DNA of 64,000 bases from JBEKCP01 sp049509515 (GCA_049509515.1 JBEKZV010000022.1:16894-80893); one strand, 5' to 3'; counted from the first letter of the stretch, positions 26,804 through 34,902 are shown. Notes: generated from the letters alone by a model not told the origin. A program made the numbers and translations.

Positions 26804-27172
26804 TCAAGGCCCGCGGCCTTCTTCCCGCTGCGAAGCGCAGCGGAAGCACTGTGCGGCATAGGGGATGGCGTCCAGGCGGGACTTGGGGATCTTGCCGCCG
26901 CACGTCTCGCAGCGGCCATAGCTGCCGTCTTCGATCCGCGCGATTGCCGCTTCAATCTGGGCGAGAGCGTCATTCTCGCTCCCCAGCAAACTCAGCGTGA
27001 GCTCCTGATCGCTGTTGTCACTGCCAAGCTCCGCCATGCTGGTCGGCATGCTGGTGGTCTTGCTGCGGTCCTTGTTCAGGGCGTTGTCTTCCATCTGGGT
27101 CGTGTCGCCCCGCAGTCTTGCCCGCAGAGCCAGGAGTCTTTCCCGATGAAGCGTCGCGTCGGTGTTCGTCAT
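26804..27172 (-). CDS. TraR/DksA-type zinc finger protein
   Basis: A 122-aa relative of DksA, which binds the secondary channel of RNA polymerase and tunes promoters with ppGpp. A helical N-terminal half (TLHRERLLALRARLRGDTTQ) is followed by the conserved ALAQIEAAIARIEDGSYGRCETCG region. A complete four-cysteine finger follows (CETC...CFRC, 17 residues between pairs). The acidic tip residues of true DksA are not clearly preserved, so a shorter regulator or RNA polymerase-binding paralogue is possible. The start at 27172 gives the standard MTNTDATLHRERL beginning; the frame is open a little further. It is upstream of the 106-aa gene in coordinates, on the same strand. Confidence 0.88.
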   Translation of the reverse strand: MTNTDATLHRERLLALRARLRGDTTQMEDNALNKDRSKTTSMPTSMAELGSDNSDQELTLSLLGSENDALAQIEAAIARIEDGSYGRCETCGGKIPKSRLDAIPYAAQCFRCASQREEGRGP

Positions 27173-27282
27173 GTCACGCAGCCTGCAAGAGAGCACGATA
27201 TCGCGGGAGTTCCGTCAGCCGATCCTCGCGAGCCCCGGGACAGGCCGGGCACGGCGGCGGACGGCAAGTTCAGGCATGAAGC

Positions 27283-27603
27283 TCAGGCACGAGAGCCCGA
27301 CTTGGTCATCGGTGGATTGCTGTCGAGAATCTCGCCCTGGTCCGAGACCGTCAAATAGTAGGACAACCCGATGCGGGGACCGCTCGTTACGGCGACATTC
27401 TTGTCCGCTTCAGGCTGCTCCCAAATGTTCACCCGGTACTTGCCGTTGTGGTGCCGGGACACCTCCACGCGGTCCAGGCGGGGCGGCTTGCCGATCCTCG
27501 CCAGTACCTGGGACTTGATCTTCTCGGTGTGGTTCGGTTGCTCGACTTGTGCCACGGCCGCCGCTGCGCCTTTGCTGGTGGGGGTGTTTTCGGCCTTTTC
27601 CAT
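27283..27603 (-). CDS. Hypothetical protein, 106 aa
   Basis: I do not recognise a family. AGAGGAAA lies directly before the ATG at 27603, and an extended -10 promoter sits at 27635-27643, so expression is well supported. The first 30 residues are low-complexity (KGAAAAVAQVEQPNHTEKIK). The rest reads as an alpha/beta fold: VLARIGKPPRLDRVEVSRHH, YRVNIWEQPE, IGLSYYLTVSDQGEILDSNP. There is no signal peptide or membrane segment. It may be co-transcribed with the DksA-type gene downstream, with 110 bases between them. Confidence 0.7.
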   Translation of the reverse strand: MEKAENTPTSKGAAAAVAQVEQPNHTEKIKSQVLARIGKPPRLDRVEVSRHHNGKYRVNIWEQPEADKNVAVTSGPRIGLSYYLTVSDQGEILDSNPPMTKSGSRA

Positions 27604-27634
27604 TTTTTCCTCTGTCAGCAGGGTGATACAGCGC

Positions 27635-27643
27635 ATTATACCA
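27635..27643 (-). promoter_or_regulatory. Extended -10 promoter of the 106-aa gene
   Basis: The minus strand reads TGGTATAAT, an extended -10 element, without a recognisable -35 box. It lies 32 bases before the ATG at 27603. Confidence 0.5.
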
Positions 27644-27850
27644 GATGCCTGCCCGGTGCGGTAGTGTAGTCCCCCACGGCAATTCGCAACGATGCGAGAA
27701 GCCTTCGGATGGGAGGCGCCGGGCGGAGAATCATGCCGCCGGCAGATCGAAGGCGAGGCGTCAAGCAAGATAGAGGACCGGACCCGGCATGCCGCCAAGA
27801 TCAACTGTCCGCGAGCGTCGGGAACAAGCCCGGCCCCGCCGTACCCCGAC

Positions 27851-27889
27851 AAAAACCGCCCTGAACGAAGAACCGCACGGTCAGGGCGG
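27851..27889 (-). terminator. Rho-independent terminator of the candidate RNA
   Basis: On the minus strand CCGCCCTGA pairs with TCAGGGCGG (27881-27889 with 27856-27864; 16-base loop). The stem is followed immediately by TTTTT (27851-27855). Confidence 0.7.
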
Positions 27890-28186
27890 AAAATGGCTCA
27901 TGCCCTCAGGCACGACAAGCCCGCTTCACCTTGGTCAAGCGGGTGCTGTTCGATCTCAGGTTGTGTTGGTAGCCTCGCCCCGGAAGGTGTGAGATGCCCG
28001 AAGCGAGCATAAGCTGCTTGGTTCGACTGTCCACCCCCTTTCGTTGAGGTAACGTTTCCAGACCGGTCTCCAATGGGAAGAATACGCAAGGACCAGGACC
28101 CGGGCAACCGCGATAACCTCAAACAGCAAGATAAAGCCCGCTTGCCTACCACACGGTAGGCAAGCGGGCTGGAGAACTGACACACT
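27851..28186 (-). ncRNA. Candidate structured non-coding RNA
   Basis: A free-standing transcription unit with no convincing protein. On the minus strand a promoter (TTGCCT, 16 bases, TACAAT) predicts a start near 28186. The region then holds a perfect 16-bp hairpin (28135-28150 with 28155-28170). Next come a self-complementary AGACCGGTCT and a 7-bp hairpin (27920-27926 with 27937-27943). It ends in a 9-bp terminator stem followed by five U. The AAGCGGG strands of the first and later hairpins could also pair with each other's partners, a switch-like possibility. Open frames here (77 and 95 codons) lack ribosome sites. I could not match it to tmRNA, RNase P or SRP RNA motifs. Confidence 0.5.
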
Positions 28187-28192
28187 CACTGG

Positions 28193-28220
28193 ATTGTAGC
28201 GCCACCGGCGGGCGAGGCAA
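28193..28220 (-). promoter_or_regulatory. Promoter of the candidate RNA
   Basis: On the minus strand TACAAT (28193-28198) is preceded at 16 bases by TTGCCT (28215-28220). Confidence 0.45.
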
Positions 28221-28303
28221 GTGGCAATAGCGGCGCTGGCGAATTTCCGGAGCAGCTACATCCGGGGGGGGGTGGAGAGCGGAATTCCGGCCCCAACGGG
28301 CTG

Positions 28304-28469
28304 AGAAACCATCTCAAAAGCTCCCCTCTCCCTTTGGGAGAGGGGTCGGGGGTGAGGGCATTGTGGGCCGCATCGCGAGAATCGACTGCTCTCTCGCCGC
28401 GTGCCCTCACCCTAACCCTCTCCCGGAGGGAGAGGGGACCGGGCGATATGCTCTCTTGAGATGGTTTCT
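28304..28469. mobile_element. 166-bp MITE-like element with inverted ends
   Basis: The ends AGAAACCATCTCAA (from 28304) and TTGAGATGGTTTCT (to 28469) are inverted copies, 16 of 17 positions matching. Inside are nested palindromes CCCTCTCCC...GGGAGAGGG on each side, of the type often dispersed in bacterial genomes. There is no coding capacity. It lies between the candidate RNA's promoter and the alpha-galactosidase gene. The stretch 28470-28777 beyond it shows nothing I can name. Confidence 0.7.
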
Positions 28470-28777
28470 AAACGGGAGGCGGAGGAACGCCAAAGCAGCC
28501 TTGCGGACCGGTTCTGCTTCGCCGAGCCGGACGAGAGCGCCCCGGGACAGCGGGTCTCGAGCGCGGCCATTGACGTCCGGCCGGTGCTGGGGGATATTGA
28601 CGTGGCCGGCGAGGCCGGCGGGTGCGGGCGGCCCCTCCTGCGTTGCGTCGGACCGCTCCGGCCGGCCGCCGCGCCGACGCCGGAGTTTGCGCCGCGTGCC
28701 AGGCCGGCCGCCGGTCTGCGACGCCGCCCTGTTCCAGTCCCACCGCGCGCCCTGCGAGCTTTATTGGGAGGTGCCAC

Positions 28778-30298
28778 ATGCGTATGTCCGCGAAACTGTT
28801 GTCCTGGTCGTTCTTCCCGGTGGTCCTGCTGGCCGGCGGCAGCGCCTGGGCGCTGGAAAACGGCCTGGCCCGCACGCCGCCCATGGGCTGGAACAGTTGG
28901 AACCGCTTCGGCGGCGGGATCGACGAAAAGCTGATCCGCGAGACCATCGACGCCGCGGCCGAAAACGGCCTGCGGGACGCCGGCTACGTCAACATCAACA
29001 TCGACGACTGCTGGTCGCGCCGCGACGAGAAGGACCGGTCGGGCGCGGTGGTCCGGCCGGGCCGCGACGAGAAAGGCGACCTCGTGCCCGATCCCAAAAG
29101 GTTCCCCGGCGGCATCAAGGCCCTGGCCGACTACGCCCACTCGAAGGGCATGAGGCTGGGGATCTACTCCGATGCCGGCACGCTGACCTGTGCGGGGTAT
29201 CCCGGCTCCGCCGGCCACGAAGTGCGGGACGCCCGCCTGTGGGCCTCCTGGGGCATCGACTACCTGAAGTACGACTGGTGCAACACGACGGGGCAGACGC
29301 AGCAGGAGGCGTATCGGAAGATGAGCGATGCCCTGAAGGCCTGCGGCCGGCCCATCGTTTTCAGCCTCTGCGAATGGGGCGGCAGCAGGCCCTGGACTTG
29401 GGCCGGACCCGTCGGAAACCTCTGGCGGACCACCGGCGACATTGGCCCCAACTGGGACAGCATCCTGGGCATCCTCGACCAGCAAGTGGGACTGGAGTTC
29501 TACGCCGGGCCGGGACACTGGAACGATCCCGACATGCTCGAAGTCGGCAACGGCCGCCTGACGCTCGACGAGAACCGGGCCCATTTCAGCCTGTGGTGCA
29601 TCCTCGCCGCCCCGCTCCTGGCCGGAAACGACCTGCGGAAAATGGACAAGGGCGTCCTGGCGATCATCACCAACAAGGAGGTGATCGCCGTAAACCAGGA
29701 CCGGCTGGGCATCCAGGGCGCCAAGGTCTGGCAGAGAGGCAACCGCGAAGTCTGGGCCAAGCCGCTGGCCGGCGGCAGCCAGGCCGTCGCGCTGTTGAAC
29801 CGCGGCACCGAGCCGGCCGAGATCGTAGTCCCATGGTCCGACCTCGCCTGGCCCGCCGCCACGACCGCCGGCGTCCGCGACCTGTGGGCGGGCAAGGACC
29901 TCGGACTGGCCCAGGAGCGATTCGCCGCCCGGGTGCCGCCGCACGCCGTGGTGATGATCCGCGCTACGCCCCGGGTGGTTCCCCCAGCCAATCTCCCCCC
30001 TGCCGTGAAGCTCATCGTCAACCGCGGCGAGCCGCGGCCCGTCTACACGCTGGGCAAACCCGGCGTGATCGTCCGCGCCCTGCCCTATGCTCCCGATGGC
30101 CGGGTCGTCAAGGTCGAGATCCTCGCGGGCAACGAGGTGCTCAAGACCTTCGCGGGCGGACCGTATACGGTGGCGGTCGGCAAGGCGGGCACGTGGACCT
30201 ACACGGCCAAGGCCACCGACGACAAGGGGGTTTCGGCCGGCAGCCAGCCCTTGGTCGTCAAGGTCGAGCAGGGCGACACCGCGCCTCGCAAGAGATAG
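28778..30298 (+). CDS. Secreted GH27 alpha-galactosidase
   Basis: A 506-aa exported retaining glycosidase removing terminal alpha-galactose. GGGAGG before the ATG at 28778 and the following signal peptide (LLSWSFFPVVLLAGGSAWA) fix the start. The GH27 signature is LARTPPMGWNSWNRFGG right after cleavage. VNINIDDCWSRRD and MRLGIYSDAGTLTCAGYPGS follow. The nucleophile aspartate is in DYLKYDWCN (about residue 170) and the acid/base aspartate in LWRTTGDI (about residue 225). An AGPGHWNDPDMLEVGNG motif closes the barrel. A C-terminal beta sandwich (about 380-400) is followed by an added Ig-like domain (about 410-500). A melibiase acting on galacto-oligosaccharides or galactomannan is expected. Confidence 0.95.
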   Translation: MRMSAKLLSWSFFPVVLLAGGSAWALENGLARTPPMGWNSWNRFGGGIDEKLIRETIDAAAENGLRDAGYVNINIDDCWSRRDEKDRSGAVVRPGRDEKGDLVPDPKRFPGGIKALADYAHSKGMRLGIYSDAGTLTCAGYPGSAGHEVRDARLWASWGIDYLKYDWCNTTGQTQQEAYRKMSDALKACGRPIVFSLCEWGGSRPWTWAGPVGNLWRTTGDIGPNWDSILGILDQQVGLEFYAGPGHWNDPDMLEVGNGRLTLDENRAHFSLWCILAAPLLAGNDLRKMDKGVLAIITNKEVIAVNQDRLGIQGAKVWQRGNREVWAKPLAGGSQAVALLNRGTEPAEIVVPWSDLAWPAATTAGVRDLWAGKDLGLAQERFAARVPPHAVVMIRATPRVVPPANLPPAVKLIVNRGEPRPVYTLGKPGVIVRALPYAPDGRVVKVEILAGNEVLKTFAGGPYTVAVGKAGTWTYTAKATDDKGVSAGSQPLVVKVEQGDTAPRKR

Positions 30299-30391
30299 GG
30301 CAAGCCGAGGCCCGCTGGACGGTCTTGCAACGCCGCCTTGCAGTTCATAGCTGGGCGTGAAAAGGGGACATCAGCGTGAAAAGGAGCGTGA

Positions 30392-30445
30392 AAAGGGGAT
30401 CACTGATTGCCCTTATCCACCTTGCCATTCAGTGATCCCCTTTTT
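30392..30445. repeat. REP-like palindrome, also terminator-like
   Basis: Arms AAAAGGGGATCACTGA (30392-30407) and its complement (30430-30445) form a 16-bp perfect stem with a 22-base loop. On the plus strand it ends in five T, so it can also stop transcripts of the alpha-galactosidase gene. Shorter direct pieces (GTGAAAAGG) precede it. Confidence 0.75.
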
Positions 30446-30507
30446 CGGCCCCCTGAGAACATCTGGGTTGCTTTGAGGTCGTGAGCAGAAGTGGAGATGA
30501 GGTTGCC

Positions 30508-31311
30508 ATGCTCGTGTGTGCCATCAACGGGAGTCTGCGAGGTTCCCACGGGGCCACCCATAAAATCCTGCAAAGCTTTGGGAAGGGTGTCGAACGGGCA
30601 GGTGGAAGCTGGGACTTGGTGCAACTGGCGGAACTCAAGATCGAAGGGTGCCGTGCCTGCAATCGGTGCCAGACGACGCACACCTTCAAGTGTATCTTCG
30701 ATTCGCATGATGATACGGCTCGGGTCCACGAGCAGATGGTGCAAGCCGATACCGTGGTTTACGCATCGCCGGTCTACGTGTTCGGGATGTCGAGTCTTCT
30801 CAAACGGCTCATCGAACGATTCCACTGCCGGGCTCCCATCGAGAGCATCATCTTGACCCAATCCGGCCTGTTCTTTCACGCCACCGACCGCTTGCTCACG
30901 GGCAAACGCTTCGTCTCTCTGGTCGTGTGCGATAACATAGAGAACTTGACCGTGCGAAATACGGCAGATTACTTCCGCATCTTCGCTCGTTTCATGGATG
31001 CACCACAGGTGGGACATGTCGAGCGTCGGAGTGCTGCTGCGTGGCTGGCCGCCTTGGCAGGAGTTGACGAAACGGAACGAGAGCGGGCAAAGCGAGTCCT
31101 GACCGCATTTGAACGAGCGGGAGAGGAACTGGTCACCAAGGGTTGCATCTCCCCAAAGACGAAACGTGTAGCCGAGCAGCCTTTTGTGCGCGTTCCTCTT
31201 CTGGTCCGCTTGGCCCGCCACATTCCATTGTTTCGAGGGACCATCGAGGCAGAGGTTCGCAAGCGTGCGGGCGTCGTGCTGGGGCGCGAGGGGCAGCCAA
31301 ACAATGAATGA
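30508..31311 (+). CDS. Flavodoxin-like NAD(P)H-dependent FMN reductase family protein
   Basis: A 267-aa protein of the flavodoxin_2/WrbA-like reductase group. The FMN phosphate loop is LVCAINGSLRGSHGATHKIL. A CRACNRCQ motif follows (about residue 50), a cysteine pattern seen in iron-sulfur flavoproteins and related reductases. DTVVYASPVYVFGMSSLLKRLIERF is the classic flavin-binding second segment. The C-terminal 120 residues are helical. ATG 30508 has GAGG upstream; GTG 30481 is an alternative. GC content and codon use are visibly lower than in neighbours. The gene lies between two related palindromes, which suggests acquisition by transfer. The electron acceptor is unknown. Confidence 0.82.
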   Translation: MLVCAINGSLRGSHGATHKILQSFGKGVERAGGSWDLVQLAELKIEGCRACNRCQTTHTFKCIFDSHDDTARVHEQMVQADTVVYASPVYVFGMSSLLKRLIERFHCRAPIESIILTQSGLFFHATDRLLTGKRFVSLVVCDNIENLTVRNTADYFRIFARFMDAPQVGHVERRSAAAWLAALAGVDETERERAKRVLTAFERAGEELVTKGCISPKTKRVAEQPFVRVPLLVRLARHIPLFRGTIEAEVRKRAGVVLGREGQPNNE

Positions 31312-31373
31312 TTTGCGGAGTTCCGACGGAGTTCAGAGTCTATGAAAGAGCGGTCCTTCCCGTTCCGGGCAGA

Positions 31374-31464
31374 GAGAAAAGGGGATAAGTCCAATTATTG
31401 GCACAGCCTTCGACGCCGCGGGAGACGAAGGAAACAGTGGTAATTGGACTTATCCCCTTTTCTC
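31374..31464. repeat. 91-bp REP-like palindrome with 24-bp perfect arms
   Basis: GAGAAAAGGGGATAAGTCCA... (31374-31397) and its exact complement (31441-31464) flank a 43-base centre, which itself forms a CCTTCG/CGAAGG hairpin. It directly precedes the remnant of a REP-associated transposase. Confidence 0.85.
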
Positions 31465-31480
31465 CCCCCTTTTCTCCCCC

Positions 31481-31618
31481 GGGCGAACGGGCCGGCCGCT
31501 GGGGAGTTCGGCGTTCTTGGATCGTTTGGAACGTCTTGCTGGCCGCGTCTTGAAGCCGCAGAAGCCTGGCCCCAAGCCAAAACCACGCAAGCCGCGAAGA
31601 AGAAAAGGCACGAATTAA
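31481..31618 (+). pseudogene. C-terminal remnant of a REP-associated tyrosine transposase
   Basis: A 45-codon frame ending at TAA 31618 encodes GRTGRPLGSSAFLDRLERLA followed by GRVLKPQKPGPKPKPRKPRR. The RTGRPLGS...F...LE...GR.L.P.KPG.KP pattern is the tail I associate with IS200-like RAYT (Y1_Tnp) proteins that move REP palindromes. No catalytic HUH domain is present: the upstream part is replaced by the 91-bp palindrome 17 bases away. It is therefore a dead 3' fragment. Lower GC matches the adjacent flavodoxin-like and PQQ genes. Identification rests on recall of the family tail, not on an alignment. Confidence 0.55.
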
Positions 31619-31641
31619 ATAGTGTGTCCCTGGAACCCCCA

Positions 31642-31983
31642 TCATGTTGATACGGCGGCAGCCGATGCAGCGGTCGCCCCGGCGGCGGCTGCCTCCTCTT
31701 CGGCGGCATCGAGGAGCGGCTGAACACAGCCGCGAACGCTGGCCAGCGAAGCGACACCCGTGCCAAAGCCGGGAAGTTCGTTGAACCAGAGCTGGCTTCC
31801 AGTCGCCGGATCAAGGCAGTACATGTAGCCCACGACGGACACAATCAGACGATCACCATCGAGGAGCAATGTGACATATCCTGAACCCTTTGGGCTTTTC
31901 CACTGCCAAACCAGTTCTCCGGAGTCGCGGTGCAGAGCGACGACCTGTGAATGGAAACCGACGAAGATCAATTCGTTCATCAT
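31642..31983 (-). CDS. Short PQQ-like propeller protein, 113 aa
   Basis: A small complete protein made of two PQQ_2-type beta-propeller blades: VVALHRDSGELVWQWKSPKG and YMYCLDPATGSQLWFNELPG. It ends in an Ala-rich tail. GAGGAG upstream fixes the start at tandem ATG codons (31983). There is no signal peptide, so it is predicted cytoplasmic, unlike most PQQ-blade proteins, which are longer and exported. Such mini-propellers may assemble as oligomers; this is inference. It is in the lower-GC patch with the flavodoxin-like gene and transposase remnant, so it may have arrived with them. Confidence 0.75.
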   Translation of the reverse strand: MMNELIFVGFHSQVVALHRDSGELVWQWKSPKGSGYVTLLLDGDRLIVSVVGYMYCLDPATGSQLWFNELPGFGTGVASLASVRGCVQPLLDAAEEEAAAAGATAASAAAVST

Positions 31984-32175
31984 GTTAGCTCCTCAACGGA
32001 ATGGTGTGTCATGGCCAAGGCGGATTCGGCCCACGCACCCGCCGCAGCAATTCGTCGACGCGGCCCTTGCGATTCGTCAGTTTCTCGGCGGCGGGCGGAG
32101 TTCCGGGGCCACATAACTTAATTCGCGCGCTGTTTGGGTTTCGGGCCGCGTTGCTGCAGTCTTAGGGCACACCCC

Positions 32176-32268
32176 GCCATTTTTCGGGCGAATTCTTGTG
32201 GTGGGGCTCGCCGACCATGCCGACCATGCTCCGCATGGTGCCCGACGGTGCCCGTCGACCCACCCTAC
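32176..32268. mobile_element. Palindromic repeat copy B, left-truncated
   Basis: The copy runs from CCATTTTTCGGGCGAATTC to CGTCGACCCACCCTAC. It lacks the left GTAGGGTGGG arm and has small internal duplications of CCGACCATG. It starts 16 bases beyond the kelch-like gene's stop codon. The rest of 31984-32284 holds no supported gene. Confidence 0.75.
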
Positions 32269-32284
32269 CTATCCGCGGCGGAGG

Positions 32285-34411
32285 CTAATTCGTTTTCCGC
32301 GCCGCCTTCATGTCCAAACGCAGCACATAGACCTCGCCGTTCGTGTCGGTCGCCCAGGCCAATCTCCGCTTGGCATCGTAAGCGCTGCCCAGGGAAACGT
32401 CCCGGCCGCCCTTGCCCGCAGGATGCGTGCCGCCGAGGTCGAGCGCGATCCACGCATTCTTGTCGCAATCGTAGGCCAGCGACGGGCGGGGCGGGTCTTT
32501 CGCGCCGCCCGCAGGGGCCAGCGAGGCGCCGACCACCAGCACCGCGTCGGCGTCCGGCACATAGGCCAGCTCCCGCCAGAAACCGATGGTCGCCGCCGCC
32601 GCGTTGGCCCCGCCGGGCCGGAGCTCGGCCAATTCGTTCGTCCTGCAATCCAGCGCGTAGAGCCTGCCGGCGTACTTCCTGGGGAACAGGATCAGCCGAT
32701 TCCGCTTGGCATCGAATGCCAAACCGCTGTGGTCGCACTCGGGCCCGGGCAGTTTCACGCCGGTCAGGTGCAGAGTTTCCCAGGTCTTCGTCCCCGGCTG
32801 CCACTTGTACATGCCGATCGCGCGGCCGTACTGCCCGCCCCAGCAATACAGGTCCTTGCCGGTCGAGCACAGCGTCAACGTGTAGAAACTGCTGTCGTAG
32901 CACATCGGGGCGGGTTTCTTCGATCGGCCGACCCAGTCGCCCGCCCGCGGATCGAACAGGTAGCTCCACGGGTTGTGTCCGGTGAAGACCATCAGCTTGC
33001 CCGCCGGGTCGTAGCCGAAGCTCTTGTAGGTGTGCCCGCTGACCCAGGGCCGGCGGTTGAAGTTGAAGCCGGTCGGGTAGCTGGTGTTCGAGTAGCACTG
33101 GCCCAGGGGGAACTCGACGGGGAAGGGCAGTTCCCAGCGGTTGGTGGCGAAGTGATACATGGGCACGTCGCTGCCGCCGTGGGCGCAATGACCGCCGGAC
33201 CAGCGGAGCAGCACGTCGAGGTCCGGGGCGATGCAGGCCGAGCCCCAATCGCGATTCACCCGCGGCTTCTGCGGCGGGTGCATCGCCACCCAGGTGTTCA
33301 CGGGGAGGGCCTTCAGTTTCGCCTCGTTGGCGGCGGCGTCCGGCCGGTCGCCCTGCATGAAGTAGTCCGGCAGGAACGCGCCGCTGCGGTAGGCCCGCTG
33401 ATCCGGCTCGACGCCTTCGACGCCGGCGTCGCTGGTCCACGCGTCGGCCGCCACATCGTAGGTCCAGTCGCCGTCGTCGCGCAACTGGTAGAGCGGGCCC
33501 ATGTACCAGATATCGACGTTGTTGTGCGTGAACCCGCCGGACAACTTGACTTTTCCGTCGCCGGCCGCGGTCAGCGTGTGATTGGCCCGCGGCGGCGGAG
33601 CGGTCTTCGGGTGCCGCTGCTCCCACCGTTTCCGGGCCGGGTCGAAGACCCAGGTATCGTTGGTCATGTAGTCCAGGTGGTCGCCGCCGAAGAGCACGAA
33701 CAGTTTGCTCTTGGCGTCGTAAACGATCGGCGACAAGGCCCGCGGGGCGGGCTCGGCATCGAGGATTTCGGCGGCCTGCTGGAGAGCCACTACATAGCGA
33801 GAGATTGCGCGCAGCAAAGGTGGCGTGGTCGCTCCGGGACCCTTGTCGAGCTGGCCCATGACTGCCACGAGCGCGGTGGTACCGATCTGCTCAGACCGGT
33901 CCACTCGGGCCTTCACGTCGGGGTCGTACCAGTGGCTGCCGGCCTCCGCGAGGAGTTTCTCGTGCCACGGGGGAATCGGCGGCAAGCCGGACAGTCTGGC
34001 CCGCTTGATCGCGCCGGCAACGGCCGCCCTTTGCTCGCCGGGAGGCAAGCCCTCGAAATAGACGCCGCGGTAGCAGGCCAACAGTCGGTTGAGTTGGGTG
34101 CTGGCGTCGCGCACTTGGCCGTGACGCTTCTGCAACGGGTTGGCCTTGCGAAGATCCTCGACGATCGGCTGCCACTGGCCGGCGACCTTGATCTGCGTGT
34201 GAGCGGCGCCGTCGTCGGCCTGTTGGTCGCAGCCGCCGAACCGCAATCCGCGGCCGTCCGGCGTTTCGCACTCGCTCGCCCACATGACGGGCTTCGACAG
34301 GTCGGCAGCCGGAGCCGCCGTGAATTTCGGCTTCTTCGCGGCCTGCGGCGGCGCGGCACCGGCAACGATCGTCACCCACGCCATGAGCATCAGGCTGTTG
34401 ATTGCGCGCAT
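32285..34411 (-). CDS. Secreted kelch/galactose-oxidase-like beta propeller protein
   Basis: A 708-aa exported protein. The signal peptide is MRAINSLMLMAWVTIVAGA. Residues of about 60-210 form an unrecognised helical region. Kelch-like blades follow from about 230: PIVYDAKSKLFVLFGGDHLD, NDTWVFDPARKRWEQRHPKT, SFGYDPAGKLMVFTGHNPWS, YCWGGQYGRAIGMYKWQPGT, AYDCDKNAWIALDL. The pattern is seven-bladed-propeller-like. Kelch propellers bind partners or, in galactose oxidase, catalyse oxidation; copper ligands are not evident. The start at 34411 is chosen for its signal. The frame extends to ATG 34504, which overlaps the stop of the next gene as TAATG, so translational coupling with a longer N terminus is possible. 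Confidence 0.78.
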   Translation of the reverse strand: MRAINSLMLMAWVTIVAGAAPPQAAKKPKFTAAPAADLSKPVMWASECETPDGRGLRFGGCDQQADDGAAHTQIKVAGQWQPIVEDLRKANPLQKRHGQVRDASTQLNRLLACYRGVYFEGLPPGEQRAAVAGAIKRARLSGLPPIPPWHEKLLAEAGSHWYDPDVKARVDRSEQIGTTALVAVMGQLDKGPGATTPPLLRAISRYVVALQQAAEILDAEPAPRALSPIVYDAKSKLFVLFGGDHLDYMTNDTWVFDPARKRWEQRHPKTAPPPRANHTLTAAGDGKVKLSGGFTHNNVDIWYMGPLYQLRDDGDWTYDVAADAWTSDAGVEGVEPDQRAYRSGAFLPDYFMQGDRPDAAANEAKLKALPVNTWVAMHPPQKPRVNRDWGSACIAPDLDVLLRWSGGHCAHGGSDVPMYHFATNRWELPFPVEFPLGQCYSNTSYPTGFNFNRRPWVSGHTYKSFGYDPAGKLMVFTGHNPWSYLFDPRAGDWVGRSKKPAPMCYDSSFYTLTLCSTGKDLYCWGGQYGRAIGMYKWQPGTKTWETLHLTGVKLPGPECDHSGLAFDAKRNRLILFPRKYAGRLYALDCRTNELAELRPGGANAAAATIGFWRELAYVPDADAVLVVGASLAPAGGAKDPPRPSLAYDCDKNAWIALDLGGTHPAGKGGRDVSLGSAYDAKRRLAWATDTNGEVYVLRLDMKAARKTN

Positions 34412-34503
34412 GGCCGGGAATCGCAAACCTGACAGGAGTGCCGAAGCCTGGGGAAAATCGCGCCGCCGGCGGGCCTGCCGCGGCGAGGGGGTATGTTTGT
34501 CCA

Positions 34504-34812
34504 TTAGCAGCGGTTGGGGGGCTTCATCCGGCCGGTGGCGAGGTATCCGGGTTTCTTGGAGGGACCCGCGGGATGGACCAACTGGTGGATGAGGCCGAGG
34601 ATTCCGCCCAGCACCGCGCCGGCGACCATCCCCGCAGGAATCGCCTTATAGCACGCACCCAGTACGCTCCCCAGAACCACACCGGCCGCAAAGAGCGCCC
34701 AGCGGGTCTGCTGCTGCCTTTGCTCTGTATCCATCCGGTAGCCGCAGGACGGACAGGTGGAAGTCGGGCCGGGAACCGCGTGTCCACATTCCGGGCAATA
34801 CATGGGCGTCAT
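34504..34812 (-). CDS. Zinc ribbon membrane protein, 102 aa
   Basis: A short protein starting MTPMYCPECGHAVPGPTSTC then PSCGYRM, a CXXC...CXXC zinc ribbon. One hydrophobic hairpin follows (WALFAAGVVLGSVLGACY and AGMVAGAVLGGILGLIH), then a basic tail. Such zinc-ribbon/TM proteins are common orphans in bacteria; the role is unknown. A promoter with extended -10 TGCTATAAT lies about 80 bases upstream. Its stop codon overlaps the first possible ATG of the kelch-like gene, so both are likely in one transcript. Confidence 0.75.
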   Translation of the reverse strand: MTPMYCPECGHAVPGPTSTCPSCGYRMDTEQRQQQTRWALFAAGVVLGSVLGACYKAIPAGMVAGAVLGGILGLIHQLVHPAGPSKKPGYLATGRMKPPNRC

Positions 34813-34893
34813 GGCTGCACCCTGCCGGCCGGGTTGAGGAAGAGGCGGGGGCCACGGCGCCGAGAGCGATCCCGGCCGCCCCCCGGTAGCTTG

Positions 34894-34902
34894 ATTATAG
34901 CA
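34894..34902 (-). promoter_or_regulatory. Extended -10 promoter of the zinc ribbon gene
   Basis: The minus strand reads TGCTATAAT at 34902-34894. A weak ATGGCA -35 box sits 17 bases before the TATAAT. Confidence 0.45.

Noticed and set aside
27956..28189. A 77-codon minus-strand frame as a small protein gene
   Set aside because: No ribosome site, it spans a 16-bp perfect hairpin, and its residues follow the RNA stems. The structured RNA reading is better supported.
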